Assembly (NCBI GenBank): GCA_965221145.1
Contig: OZ244877.1
Coordinates: 1,550,001-1,614,000, forward strand
DNA: 64,000 nt
From: Bin5 sp965221145
Lineage (GTDB): Bacteria; Chloroflexota; Anaerolineae; Caldilineales; Caldilineaceae
Direction: 5' to 3'
Under the pieces are notes generated by a model, which was not told where the DNA came from, searched no databases, and was given only the letters and a program-made list of their open reading frames with translations. Below are positions 43,283-52,527 of the stretch, piece by piece. The position numbers and the translations under genes were made by a program. Within the stretch, counting starts at the first letter, position 1; every line of letters begins with the position of its first letter.

Positions 43283-46200
43283 ATGGTCCACCGTATTTTC
43301 TTGTCCTTACTGCTCTTTCTGATCGCACTGGCGACCCTTAGTTGTGCGCAGGGCAGTCGAGACAACAGGAACAGTTCGAGTGGCGCTGTCCGCGCGCCAG
43401 CAGCTGAGGAGGTCGAGCTGGCTGACTACTCAGATGACGTATATATTGATGAGTGGGAGCCGGGTTACGATACTTTCGATTCCCCACCGTTTGCGCTGAG
43501 CGAGGGGCAGCCCGACTGGGATGCCGGCGAGGCGCGTCCGCCCCTCGCGCAGACGACACCCCTCACGCAGGAGCAAATTCAAAGTCTGCTGAACCGCTTG
43601 CCGCCCTTCCAAGCGGACGAGGGCGATGTCGAGCAGATGCGCCTGCCCGACGAAGTACTGCCGCCACCCCGCCCAGGCGAAGAGGTGGAGCTGCCCTTCC
43701 CGCCGCCGCAGGCCGAGATTCCTGCCGTAGACTATGCCGACTTGCCCTTGAGCGTCCTACGCTATTCGCCCGAGGGTGACGTACCTCTGGCCCCCCAACT
43801 GAGCATAACGTTTAACCAGCCGATGGTTCCCCTCAGCAGCCACCAGGAACTGTCCCAAGAGGATGTGCCGGCGCAACTGTCCCCCTTTATTCCGGGACAT
43901 TGGCGGTGGGTTGGCACAAAGACGCTGCTTTTCAAGGCCGATGTGGACGGCGCCGACCGTCTGCCGATGGCGACGGAGTTCACGGCCATGATCCCAGCCG
44001 GAACGGAATCCGCCAGCGGCATGGCGTTGGAACAGCCCGTCAGTTGGGCGTTCCGCACACCAGCCCCAACTTTGCAGACGGCGCATCCCACAGGCGGCCC
44101 GCACAGTGTAAAGTCGGTCTTTTTTGCCTCCTTTGATCAGCGCATCGATCCTGCCGGCGTAATCGAACAGGTGCAGGTCACTGCGCGCGGCCGCAGGTAC
44201 GCGGTACGCGTGGCAAGCGATGAGGAGGTCGCCGCAGAGGCGCGGGTTCAGCGGCTGGTCGCAGGCGCGCCCGAAGACCGTTGGCTGGCTTTCGTAGCGA
44301 CCGAAGCCTTGCCGCGTGACACGACCGTCACAGTGACGTTCACTGCCGGGACGCCCTCGGCTGAGGGACCGCTTGTCAGCGCGCATCCGCAGAGCTACAG
44401 CTTGCAGACGCCCGGTCCGTTTGCGCTGCGTGAACATGAATGCGGCTGGTCAGGCGGCCAAAACTGTCCGCCCGGCGATCCTTGGCTGCTGAGATTCAAC
44501 AATTCCATAGACACCGAGGCATTCGACCCTTCGCTCCTCTCGATTGAGCCGGAACCGGACGCATTTTCCTTTGAGGTTTATGGTAACTCGATCTGGATTC
44601 AGGCCACCACGCGCAGCAACACAACATACAACCTCACCGTGGCTTCCGGTCTGACCGATCTGTTCGACCAGACATTGGCCAAGGACGCGCAGGTGCAGTT
44701 CCAGATTGGGCCCATGGAGGCGTTCCTGACCGCCAAGAGCAACGGCCCCATCACGATCCTGGACCCCTACGGCGCACTGGTTTTCCCCATCTACACGGTC
44801 AATGTGAACGCGGTCAAGGTGCGCGCCTTTCGCGTTGCGCCGGAGCAGTACGTCGAATACTTGCAGTGGCGGCATGCCCACCGCCGCGACAACACACAGG
44901 ATCCGCCCGGCCAACTCGTCATGGAGCGCACGTTCGAAATCAGCGCCCAGGCCAATGTAATGATCGAGACCAACATCGATCTCGCCGACGCGCTGGATGG
45001 AGATTCGGGCCACCTGATCCTGTACCTTGAGCCGGAGAGCGGTCTGCTCTCTGCGCTCTTCAATCGGCGACTGCGGGAAATGCGCGTCATCAGTTGGGTT
45101 CAGGTAACGCAAATTGGCCTGGACGCCTTTGTCGACGCCGATGAGATGTACGTCTGGGCTAACCGCCTGGCTGACGGCGCGCCGCTGGCCGATGTCGACG
45201 TGACTCTCTGGCCGCAGGATGTGCATGGCACGACTGACGAGACCGGTTCAGCGCAGTTGACGCTTCCCCGGCAAAGTGCGCAGTTGCTAATCGCCCGCCA
45301 CGGCGATGATGTCGCCTTCCTGCCCGAAAACCGCTATGAATTCTACCGAACCGAGAGGGGTTGGAATGGCTGGCAGCAGCGGGACGAGCGTGCCGAAGTC
45401 CGCTACTATGTCTTCGACGACCGCCGGATGTACCGCCCTGGCGAGACCGTCAGCATCAAAGGGTGGATGCGCCGGATCGAGCCAGGCCCGGAGGGCGATC
45501 TAAGCCTGTTTCCGGAAGGCGCGGCGCCCCTCCTTGATTATGCTGTACGTGATTCGTCGAACAACCTGATTGACACAGGAGAAGTATCCGTCAATGCCCT
45601 GGGCGGGTTTCACTTCCAGTTTGAGCTGCCCGAAAACGTCAACTTGGGATACGCCTGGATCGAGTTGCAGCCGGCTTCTGGCGACTTCGATGAGTACGAA
45701 GCGCGCCACGGCCACGTGATTCAGGTGCAGGAGTTCCGCCGACCCGAATTTGAGGTCAGCGCCAACGTCAGCGAAGGACCCCACCTCGCCGGCGGCCACG
45801 CGCTGGCGACGGTCAGCGCCAGCTACTTTGCCGGCGGCCCGCTGTCCAACGCGGAGGTGGACTGGCATGTAGAGGCGTCAACCGGATCCTACGACCCGCC
45901 GAACTGGTCCGACTTCACCTTTGGAAAGTGGGTGCCGTGGTGGGGCTATGACCACGAATCCAGCTACTTGGGCAGTGCCTCGTTCAGTTCGCGCACCGAC
46001 TCCGCCGGCGAACACAGTCTGCGCGTCGAATTCCTGACAGACGATACCTCCGAGGCCGATTCCGAAATGGCTGGCGAGGGGAGAACGAGACCCTTCCCCG
46101 TTCACATCGGCGCCACGGCCACGGTGCTGGACGTGAACCGGCAGGCGTGGAGCAGCGGCGCCGGTCTGCTGCTGCATCCGGCTGACCGCTACATCGGCCT

Positions 46201-49200
46201 GCGGACAGCCCGCTACTTTGTCGAGCAGGGCGAGCCGCTGGCGGTTGATATTGTCGTCACCGATATTGACGGCAATGCAATCGAGGGGCACAGCGCCGTC
46301 GTGCGCGCCGCCCGGCTGGATTGGGAGTATCGCGAATACAGGTGGCGGGAGATTGAGAAGGATGCGCAGGAATGCACCGTCGAGACGACTGTCGCGGCCG
46401 CGCCGGATGACACCGAACATGGCTTTGCCACCTGCACATTTGACACAACCCTGGGCGGCGAGTACCGCATCACCGCGATCGTTGTCGACGACGCCGGTCG
46501 GCGCAACCAGACCGAACTGACCCGCTGGGTGAGCGGTGGTCAGCGCCCGCCAAGCGGCAACGTGGAGCGGGAAGATGTGCAACTCATCCCGGACAGCGAG
46601 GACTATGCCCCCGGCGATAGCGCGCAGATCCTGGTGCAGGCCCCCTTCTTCCCTGCTGAGGGTCTTGTAACCTTGCGGCGCGACGGTCTCGTCTACAGTG
46701 AGCGGTTCACAATGGACGGCCCGACCTACACCCTGCACGTGCCTATCGAGGAGCAATACATTCCCAACATTCATGTGCAGGTCAATCTGGTTGGGTCGGC
46801 AGTGCGCGTGGACGACGCGGGCAACGAGCTTACTTCAGCACCGCGTCGCCCCGCCTACGCGCGCGGTCGTCTGAATCTGCCGATCCCGCCGCTGAGCCGC
46901 ACGCTGGCTGTTGGTGCTGACCCGCGGACGCAGGAATTGGAGCCGGGCGCAGAGACGACAATCGACGTGACGGTGCGGGACGCATCCGGCGAGCCGGTTG
47001 CCGATGCCGAGTTTGCCGTCGTTGTGGTTGACGAGGCAATTCTGGCGCTGACAGGCTATCAACTGATTGACCCCTTAAGCGTATTCTACAGCGAACGCGG
47101 TCGTGGCGTCGGCGATCATCACAATCGTGCCGATGTGGTGCTTGCGAGCCTGCAAACGTTGCAGGGGGCAACGCCGGCGCCAACCGGGACTCCGCAACTG
47201 CAGTCAACGGCCATGCGGGCCACCTTTGGGATGGACAGTGCGGCTGCGGCCCCGGCCATGGCGGAGATGGCGATGGACGAAGAAATGGCCGAATCGGCGA
47301 AAGAGGCTGGAGACGATGCGGAGTCGATTCTGGTACGGTCGAACTACGACCCGTTGGCGCTCTTCGCGCCCGAAGTGCGTACGGACGAAAACGGTCAAGC
47401 CAGCGTGACGGTGACATTGCCGGACAATCTGACCCGTTACCGTGTGATGGTGGTGGCGGTGGCAGGAGGCAAGTATTTCGGCACAGGCGAATCAAGCCTG
47501 ACCGCACGGCTGCCGCTGATGGTGCGGCCTTCCGCGCCCCGCTTCCTGAATTTCGGCGATAGTTTCGAGTTACCGGTCGTGCTGCAAAACCAGACCGACG
47601 AGGCGATGGAGACGCATGTAATCGTCCGGGCGACCAACGCCGAACTCGTGGTGGAGAGCGGCGGCGACGGAGCCGTCGGCTATGCGGTGACAGTTCCTGC
47701 CAACGACCGGGTCGAGGTGCGCTTCGCGACGACGACGGCCAGCGCCGGCACGGCTCGCTTCCAATTCGGCGCGATCGACGCCAATCAACCGTCCGTTGCC
47801 GACGCGGCCGAGGTCGATCTGCCGGTGTACACGCCGGCAACGACCGAAGCCTTTGCCGTCTACGGTGAGATCGACGAGAGCGGCGCGATCTTACAGACGC
47901 TGCGTCCGCCGTCCGAGGCCGTTCCGAACTACGGCGGCCTGGAGGTGACGATCTCCTCTACCGCACTACAGGCGCTGACCGACGCCTTCATCTATCTGGT
48001 GCGCTATCCCTACGAGTGCTCCGAGCAGATCGCTTCCCGCATTCTGGGGGTGGCCGCGCTGCGGGATGTGTTGACGGCGTTCGAAGCCGAGGGGCTGCCG
48101 TCCCCTGCTGAGATCGAGAAAGCGATGGAACGCGATCTGAAGACGTTGGAGGCCATGCAGGGCTACAACGGCGGCTTCCCCATCTGGCGTCGCGGGGGCG
48201 AAGTCTGGCCTTATCACAGCGTGCATGTGGCCCATGCCCTGGCACGCGCCCAACAGAATGGCTACGACGTGCCTGATGAGATGCTGAGCGGCTCCCTCGA
48301 CTACTTGCGCAATGTCGAGAATCAGTTCCCGTCCTGGTACGGGCGCGGCGCCCGGCGTGGGCTTTCCTCCTATGCTCTCTATGTGCGCAAACTGCTCAGG
48401 GACAATGATCCGTCCAAGGCGCGCGCGCTGATCAGGGAGGCAGGGCTGGAGAATCTCTCGCTGGAGAGTGTCGGCTGGCTGCTGTTCGTGCTGACCGACG
48501 ATCCTGCCTCGCAGGAGACGGTTGCCGAGATACGGCGCTTTCTTAACAACCGGGTGACGGAGACCGCCGGCGCGGCCACGGTCGCCTCCGGCTACAGCGA
48601 CGGCGACTACCTGTTGCTCCACTCCAGCCGCCGCGCCGACGCTGTCTTGCTGGAGGCGCTCGTCGTCGACCAGCCGGACAGCGACCTGATCACGAAGCTG
48701 GTGCGGGGGCTGCTGGGGCATCGCACGGCGGGCCGTTGGGGCAATACGCAGGAGAATGTGTGGGTGCTGCTGGCGATGGACCGCTATTTCAACACATTCG
48801 AGTCGCAGACGCCTGACTTTGTCGCCCGAATCTGGCTGGGCGAGCAGTATGCGGGCGGTCATGCGTTTGAGGGCCGCTCGGCGGAGAATGTCAATCTTGA
48901 CGTGCCGATGCAGTTCGTCCAGGATAGCGCGACCGGCGCTGATGGCGATGTGCCGCTGATTTTGCAGAAGGAAGGCGAGGGGCGGCTCTATTACCGGCTC
49001 GGCCTGCGCTATGCGCCTACGGACCTGCGCCTGGACCCGGCGGATCATGGCTTCACTGTCGAACGTATCTACGAGGCTGTGGACGATGCGGGCGATGTGC
49101 GCCGCGATGAGGACGGCGTGTGGCACATTCGGGCGGGCGCACGCGTGCGCGTCAAGCTGACGATGGCGGCTCCTTCCCGCCGCGTTCACGTCGCTCTGGT

Positions 49201-49516
49201 GGATCCGCTGCCCGCCGGTCTGGAGATCCTCAACCCGGAACTGGCGGTCACCGGCGAACTGCCTCAAGACCCGAGCAGCAGCCGTGGCGGACGATGGTGG
49301 TGGGGCAGTTGGTATCAGCATCAGAATCTACGCGACGAGCGGGCCGAGGCCTTCAGTTCATACCTGTGGGCCGGGGTCTATGAATACAGTTACATGGCCA
49401 GAGCCACGACGCCCGGCGCCTTTGTCGCGCCGCCGGCCAAGGCGGAGGAGATGTACGCGCCGGAGACGTTTGGGCGGACGGGAACGGATTGGGTAGTGGT
49501 GGAAATGGGTGAATAG
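43283..49516 (+). CDS. Alpha-2-macroglobulin-family lipoprotein
   Basis: This 2077-aa protein is a bacterial macroglobulin, a large protease trap displayed at the cell surface. The signal ends at lipobox Leu-Ser-Cys (Cys21, in LATLSCAQ). A disordered Pro/Glu-rich segment (to about residue 150) precedes a series of MG-type beta domains. The bait/ANA region near 1280-1370 is Ala/Met/Glu-rich, followed by the NLTRYRVMVVAV strand. The thioester motif Cys-Ser-Glu-Gln lies at 1579-1582 (YPYECSEQIASRIL), inside the alpha-barrel complement-like domain. A receptor-like beta domain and a Trp/Tyr-rich end follow. The ATG has AAAGGAG ten bases upstream. The PBP1C gene that often accompanies such proteins is absent here. 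Confidence 0.92.
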   Translation: MVHRIFLSLLLFLIALATLSCAQGSRDNRNSSSGAVRAPAAEEVELADYSDDVYIDEWEPGYDTFDSPPFALSEGQPDWDAGEARPPLAQTTPLTQEQIQSLLNRLPPFQADEGDVEQMRLPDEVLPPPRPGEEVELPFPPPQAEIPAVDYADLPLSVLRYSPEGDVPLAPQLSITFNQPMVPLSSHQELSQEDVPAQLSPFIPGHWRWVGTKTLLFKADVDGADRLPMATEFTAMIPAGTESASGMALEQPVSWAFRTPAPTLQTAHPTGGPHSVKSVFFASFDQRIDPAGVIEQVQVTARGRRYAVRVASDEEVAAEARVQRLVAGAPEDRWLAFVATEALPRDTTVTVTFTAGTPSAEGPLVSAHPQSYSLQTPGPFALREHECGWSGGQNCPPGDPWLLRFNNSIDTEAFDPSLLSIEPEPDAFSFEVYGNSIWIQATTRSNTTYNLTVASGLTDLFDQTLAKDAQVQFQIGPMEAFLTAKSNGPITILDPYGALVFPIYTVNVNAVKVRAFRVAPEQYVEYLQWRHAHRRDNTQDPPGQLVMERTFEISAQANVMIETNIDLADALDGDSGHLILYLEPESGLLSALFNRRLREMRVISWVQVTQIGLDAFVDADEMYVWANRLADGAPLADVDVTLWPQDVHGTTDETGSAQLTLPRQSAQLLIARHGDDVAFLPENRYEFYRTERGWNGWQQRDERAEVRYYVFDDRRMYRPGETVSIKGWMRRIEPGPEGDLSLFPEGAAPLLDYAVRDSSNNLIDTGEVSVNALGGFHFQFELPENVNLGYAWIELQPASGDFDEYEARHGHVIQVQEFRRPEFEVSANVSEGPHLAGGHALATVSASYFAGGPLSNAEVDWHVEASTGSYDPPNWSDFTFGKWVPWWGYDHESSYLGSASFSSRTDSAGEHSLRVEFLTDDTSEADSEMAGEGRTRPFPVHIGATATVLDVNRQAWSSGAGLLLHPADRYIGLRTARYFVEQGEPLAVDIVVTDIDGNAIEGHSAVVRAARLDWEYREYRWREIEKDAQECTVETTVAAAPDDTEHGFATCTFDTTLGGEYRITAIVVDDAGRRNQTELTRWVSGGQRPPSGNVEREDVQLIPDSEDYAPGDSAQILVQAPFFPAEGLVTLRRDGLVYSERFTMDGPTYTLHVPIEEQYIPNIHVQVNLVGSAVRVDDAGNELTSAPRRPAYARGRLNLPIPPLSRTLAVGADPRTQELEPGAETTIDVTVRDASGEPVADAEFAVVVVDEAILALTGYQLIDPLSVFYSERGRGVGDHHNRADVVLASLQTLQGATPAPTGTPQLQSTAMRATFGMDSAAAAPAMAEMAMDEEMAESAKEAGDDAESILVRSNYDPLALFAPEVRTDENGQASVTVTLPDNLTRYRVMVVAVAGGKYFGTGESSLTARLPLMVRPSAPRFLNFGDSFELPVVLQNQTDEAMETHVIVRATNAELVVESGGDGAVGYAVTVPANDRVEVRFATTTASAGTARFQFGAIDANQPSVADAAEVDLPVYTPATTEAFAVYGEIDESGAILQTLRPPSEAVPNYGGLEVTISSTALQALTDAFIYLVRYPYECSEQIASRILGVAALRDVLTAFEAEGLPSPAEIEKAMERDLKTLEAMQGYNGGFPIWRRGGEVWPYHSVHVAHALARAQQNGYDVPDEMLSGSLDYLRNVENQFPSWYGRGARRGLSSYALYVRKLLRDNDPSKARALIREAGLENLSLESVGWLLFVLTDDPASQETVAEIRRFLNNRVTETAGAATVASGYSDGDYLLLHSSRRADAVLLEALVVDQPDSDLITKLVRGLLGHRTAGRWGNTQENVWVLLAMDRYFNTFESQTPDFVARIWLGEQYAGGHAFEGRSAENVNLDVPMQFVQDSATGADGDVPLILQKEGEGRLYYRLGLRYAPTDLRLDPADHGFTVERIYEAVDDAGDVRRDEDGVWHIRAGARVRVKLTMAAPSRRVHVALVDPLPAGLEILNPELAVTGELPQDPSSSRGGRWWWGSWYQHQNLRDERAEAFSSYLWAGVYEYSYMARATTPGAFVAPPAKAEEMYAPETFGRTGTDWVVVEMGE

Positions 49517-49536
49517 TGAGAGGCACGTGCGCTGAT

Positions 49537-49561
49537 TCCTGCCTGAGAGCAACAGGCAGGA
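49537..49561 (+). terminator. Hairpin after the macroglobulin gene
   Basis: TCCTGCCTG (49537-49545) pairs perfectly with CAGGCAGGA (49553-49561) around AGAGCAA. It lies 21 bases after the macroglobulin stop and directly before the AAAGGAG of the next gene, so it may end one message or regulate the next. No T-run follows. Confidence 0.4.
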
Positions 49562-49575
49562 GAAAGGAGACAAAG

Positions 49576-50283
49576 ATGCCGCGCAGAAAAGCTACCAGGG
49601 GAAGCTGCATCTACTGTGGCAAGGAATACACCCGCTGGGGAATGACCCGTCACCTGCAAACGTGTACAGAACGGGCCAGCGCTGCCGAGGCTGATGCCGG
49701 GACGAGAGGGCGTGTGCAGGAGATTCATCACCTGCTGGTGGAGGGCGGCTGGGCCGGCGGCTTCTGGCTGCACCTGGAGATGCCTGGTCAGGCGACGCTG
49801 GATGAGTTGGATGAGTATCTGCGAGTTATCTGGTTGGAGTGCTGCGGCCACCTGAGTCAGTTCCTCATCAACGAAATCTACTATGAGAGAGAGCCTGATG
49901 AAGAGTGGTCAATTGGCGAAACAAAGTCGATGGCCGCCAAAATTGGCAGCGTCTTCCGACCGGGGACGGAGGCAGAGTACGAATATGACTTTGGCTCCAC
50001 CACTCAACTGAGGATTTCCGCCAAAGATGTGCGCTCTGGCAAATGGAGAAGCAAGCCCGTCCGCCTGATGGCGCGCAACCATCCACTTGATCTGCGCTGC
50101 ATGGTCTGCGACAAACCGGCCGAGTGGATATGCGCTGAGTGTCTGTGGGAACAAGAAGACTGGTTCTTTTGCCAGCAGCATTTGGGCAAGCATGACCACG
50201 ACGATGAGATGGCCATGCCCGTCGTAAACTCACCGCGCATGGGCATGTGCGCCTATGATGGACCGGCGGAACCGCCCTATTGA
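49576..50283 (+). CDS. pRiA4b ORF-3-like protein with zinc-finger-like ends
   Basis: The 235-aa soluble product begins with a C-x2-C and an H-x4-C (SCIYCGKEYTRWGMTRHLQTC), a C2HC-finger-like element. A pRiA4b ORF-3/IS1096-type domain follows at about residues 45-165 (ATLDELDEYLRVIWLECCGH and YEYDFGSTTQL). A C-terminal Cys/His-rich segment (CMVCDKPAEWICAEC, then CQQHLGKHDH) resembles a B-box. Such proteins are often next to mobile genes, but no transposase is near. The ATG follows AAAGGAG. Function is unknown. Its stop region overlaps the convergent next gene by seven bases. Confidence 0.75.
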   Translation: MPRRKATRGSCIYCGKEYTRWGMTRHLQTCTERASAAEADAGTRGRVQEIHHLLVEGGWAGGFWLHLEMPGQATLDELDEYLRVIWLECCGHLSQFLINEIYYEREPDEEWSIGETKSMAAKIGSVFRPGTEAEYEYDFGSTTQLRISAKDVRSGKWRSKPVRLMARNHPLDLRCMVCDKPAEWICAECLWEQEDWFFCQQHLGKHDHDDEMAMPVVNSPRMGMCAYDGPAEPPY

Positions 50284-51122
50284 CGATCTGATCGCTTCAT
50301 CTGATTCTGGATTTCCTGCCAGATTTCGGTCAGTTCCAGCCGGTCAATCCAGTGCGCCAGATAGTCTTGTTCCAGACTATCATCGCCTACCATGGCGATG
50401 ATGCTGCCGATGTCGCGGATATGTTTGGGCTGGCTGCTCAAACTATAGTATTGAAGCTTGTAGAGGATCAGATCCTCCGGCGAATGGACGTATGCTTCGC
50501 CGATGTTCGGGCCGAAGTCGATGAGCAGGCGGCGTTGCAGCGCGCTGGCCCGCAGAGGATCGTCGGGCCGCAGCAGGAAAATCTCCAGTTTGTAGCCCGT
50601 CGGCTGGTGGATGGCATTGATTGGCAGGTCCGCGGGCGAAAGGTAAAGGTCGAGTATCACTTCTACCGGAACGAGCATTTGCCTGGCCCGCAGCGTCTCG
50701 GAAAGGCGGGCCATCTGCTCAACTGGCAGATCGACCACAACATTGAAGTCCCTCGTGGTTCGGGCTTCTCCCCATCCCCAGACGGCGACGCCTCCTCCCA
50801 CCAGATACTTGACTCCCGCTTCTTCCAGCGCATCGAGAACGTCGCGCATGAAACTGCCAAATTCCTGATTGGGATCTGCCGCCACAGCCTCCTTCCTGTC
50901 CGTCGATGGTTTGCGCGCGAGGCCGAGCGACATCCCCGGCGTCAATTCAGGCTGGCGCAAGCGCATGCGATAGGCGACGACCTGCTCCGCAATTCGGATC
51001 ATCGAAAGCCCCTGTTGTACCCGCTGCGCTGCTGTCAATTTTCGGGTCACGGATACTTGCGCCGGATCGATATCCCTCAGCGCGCCGGCGATCTCCCGCT
51101 CCTGCGTGTTCGTGAGAGGCAT
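50277..51122 (-). CDS. Nucleotidyltransferase-like protein (AbiEii/DUF-type fold)
   Basis: The 281-aa product has an N-terminal helical part (1-85), then the nucleotidyltransferase-like core. The core reads KYLVGGGVAVWGWG, RTTRDFNVVVDLP and, further on, SPEDLILYKLQYYSLSSQPKH. This is the order seen in AbiEii-type and related proteins. The usual Asp-x-Asp metal pair is Asp-Phe-Asn here, so the second Asp is missing and catalysis is doubtful. No AbiEi-like antitoxin gene is next to it. The start is ATG 51122. It is convergent with the pRiA4b-like gene and overlaps it slightly. Confidence 0.68.
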   Translation of the reverse strand: MPLTNTQEREIAGALRDIDPAQVSVTRKLTAAQRVQQGLSMIRIAEQVVAYRMRLRQPELTPGMSLGLARKPSTDRKEAVAADPNQEFGSFMRDVLDALEEAGVKYLVGGGVAVWGWGEARTTRDFNVVVDLPVEQMARLSETLRARQMLVPVEVILDLYLSPADLPINAIHQPTGYKLEIFLLRPDDPLRASALQRRLLIDFGPNIGEAYVHSPEDLILYKLQYYSLSSQPKHIRDIGSIIAMVGDDSLEQDYLAHWIDRLELTEIWQEIQNQMKRSDRQ

Positions 51123-51194
51123 GGCTAAGTAATTGCTTGTCGTGCAAAACGTCGAAAGCGCAGCTCTATTGGAGCGATGCCACGATCCTCTGCT

Positions 51195-52469
51195 TTACGT
51201 CCCATTGTCCCGTGCTATTTGCTGCGGCTTCTTCCAATTGCGCCGCCCCAGCCGCGCCACAACCCGCTGCAAGATCGCTTGGGCGACCTCATCCTTGCTC
51301 ATCAGCGGCCAGGCCTCGCGGTGGCCGTCGCGCTCGAACAGCGTGACCCGGTTGGTGTCCACAGCAAAGCCGCTGTCCGGCGCGGTCACGTCGTTGAGGA
51401 CGATCAGGTCGAGATTCTTGCGGGTCAGCTTGTCGAGGGCATTGGCTTCCAGATCGTTCGTCTCCGCGGCAAAGCCGATTACCAGTTGCGGTCGCTTCCG
51501 CTCAGCCCCTCGCTGTTGGCCGACCGTCTGCAGAATGTCCGGCGTCCGTTCAAGGGTGATGACCTGATGTTGCGGCGACTTTTTGAGCTTGTGGTCGGCG
51601 CTGCTGGTAGGGCGATAGTCGGCCACGGCCGCCGCGCCGATGAGCACATCGGTCCGGGGCAACTGCTCCATGACCGCCGCATACATCTGATGGGCTGTGC
51701 GCACGGGAACGAGCGTTACGCCGCCGGGGGGATGCACGGCCAGGGGCGCGTGGACGAGGACGGTGTCCGCGCCCAGATCACGCGCCGCGCGTGCCAGGGC
51801 CGCGCCCATCTTGCCGGTGGAGTGGTTGCCCATGAAGCGCACCGGATCGATCGGCTCACGCGTGCCGCCCGCGGTGATCACCACCCGCAGCCCGTCGAGA
51901 GGGCCGCCGCGTCCGATCACTTTGCAGGCTACTTCAAAGATCTCCTCCGGCTCCGCGACGCGGCCCGCCCCCACTTCGCCGGAGGCCAACCGCCCTTCGG
52001 TCGGGCCGATGAAATCGACGCCCCAATCGCGCAGCGTCTGGACATTGCGCATCGTCGCCGGGTGGGTCCACATATTGGTCTCCATCGCCGGCGCAAGCAG
52101 CATGGGGCCTTTGTAGCTGAGTGCCGTGATGCTCAGCAGATCGTCGCTCAGGCCCAAGGCGAGGCGGGCAATTGTGTGGGCCGTGGCGGGCGCGATGATG
52201 AACAGGTCGGCCGTGTGCGCCAGGGCCACATGGCCGATGCGCAGCCGTCCGGCGTCGTGCCAGAACTCGAACGTATCGGTCGCAACACTGCGCTGCGTGA
52301 TCGCCTGGAACGTCACCGGCGCCACAAATTTCGCTGCCGAGTGGGTCATGATCACGTCCACCAGCGCGTTGGCCTGTGTGAAGCGGCTTGCCAGCGTCAC
52401 CGACTTGTAGGCCGCGATGCCGCCGCTGATGCCAAGCATGATGCGTTTGCCGGAAAGAATGGGAGCCAT
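51195..52469 (-). CDS. coaBC: Phosphopantothenoylcysteine decarboxylase/synthetase
   Basis: The 424-aa bifunctional flavoprotein makes 4'-phosphopantetheine for coenzyme A. The N-terminal CoaC domain (1-190) has LGISGGIAAYKS, MTHSAAKFVAP with the catalytic His, and the substrate loop LAPAMETNMW. The C-terminal CoaB domain has TAGGTREPIDPVRFMGNHST. In the loop RLASGEVGAGR a Ser stands where E. coli has the catalytic Cys; this residue is not conserved in all CoaBC proteins. The start is ATG 52469. Confidence 0.93.
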   Translation of the reverse strand: MAPILSGKRIMLGISGGIAAYKSVTLASRFTQANALVDVIMTHSAAKFVAPVTFQAITQRSVATDTFEFWHDAGRLRIGHVALAHTADLFIIAPATAHTIARLALGLSDDLLSITALSYKGPMLLAPAMETNMWTHPATMRNVQTLRDWGVDFIGPTEGRLASGEVGAGRVAEPEEIFEVACKVIGRGGPLDGLRVVITAGGTREPIDPVRFMGNHSTGKMGAALARAARDLGADTVLVHAPLAVHPPGGVTLVPVRTAHQMYAAVMEQLPRTDVLIGAAAVADYRPTSSADHKLKKSPQHQVITLERTPDILQTVGQQRGAERKRPQLVIGFAAETNDLEANALDKLTRKNLDLIVLNDVTAPDSGFAVDTNRVTLFERDGHREAWPLMSKDEVAQAILQRVVARLGRRNWKKPQQIARDNGT

Positions 52470-52527
52470 AAGAAATATCTCTACAATGTCGAACCGTCGC
52501 CGCGCCCCACTTGGGCGCGACAGCGGG

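Noticed and set aside
47966..49321. 451-codon open frame on the minus strand inside the macroglobulin gene
   Set aside because: Shadow frame; the plus strand holds the thioester motif and continuous domain signal.
49576..50283. Part of an insertion sequence (IS1096 ORF3-like)
   Set aside because: The domain resembles an IS1096-linked ORF, but no transposase gene or terminal inverted repeats are nearby, so I treat it as a chromosomal gene.
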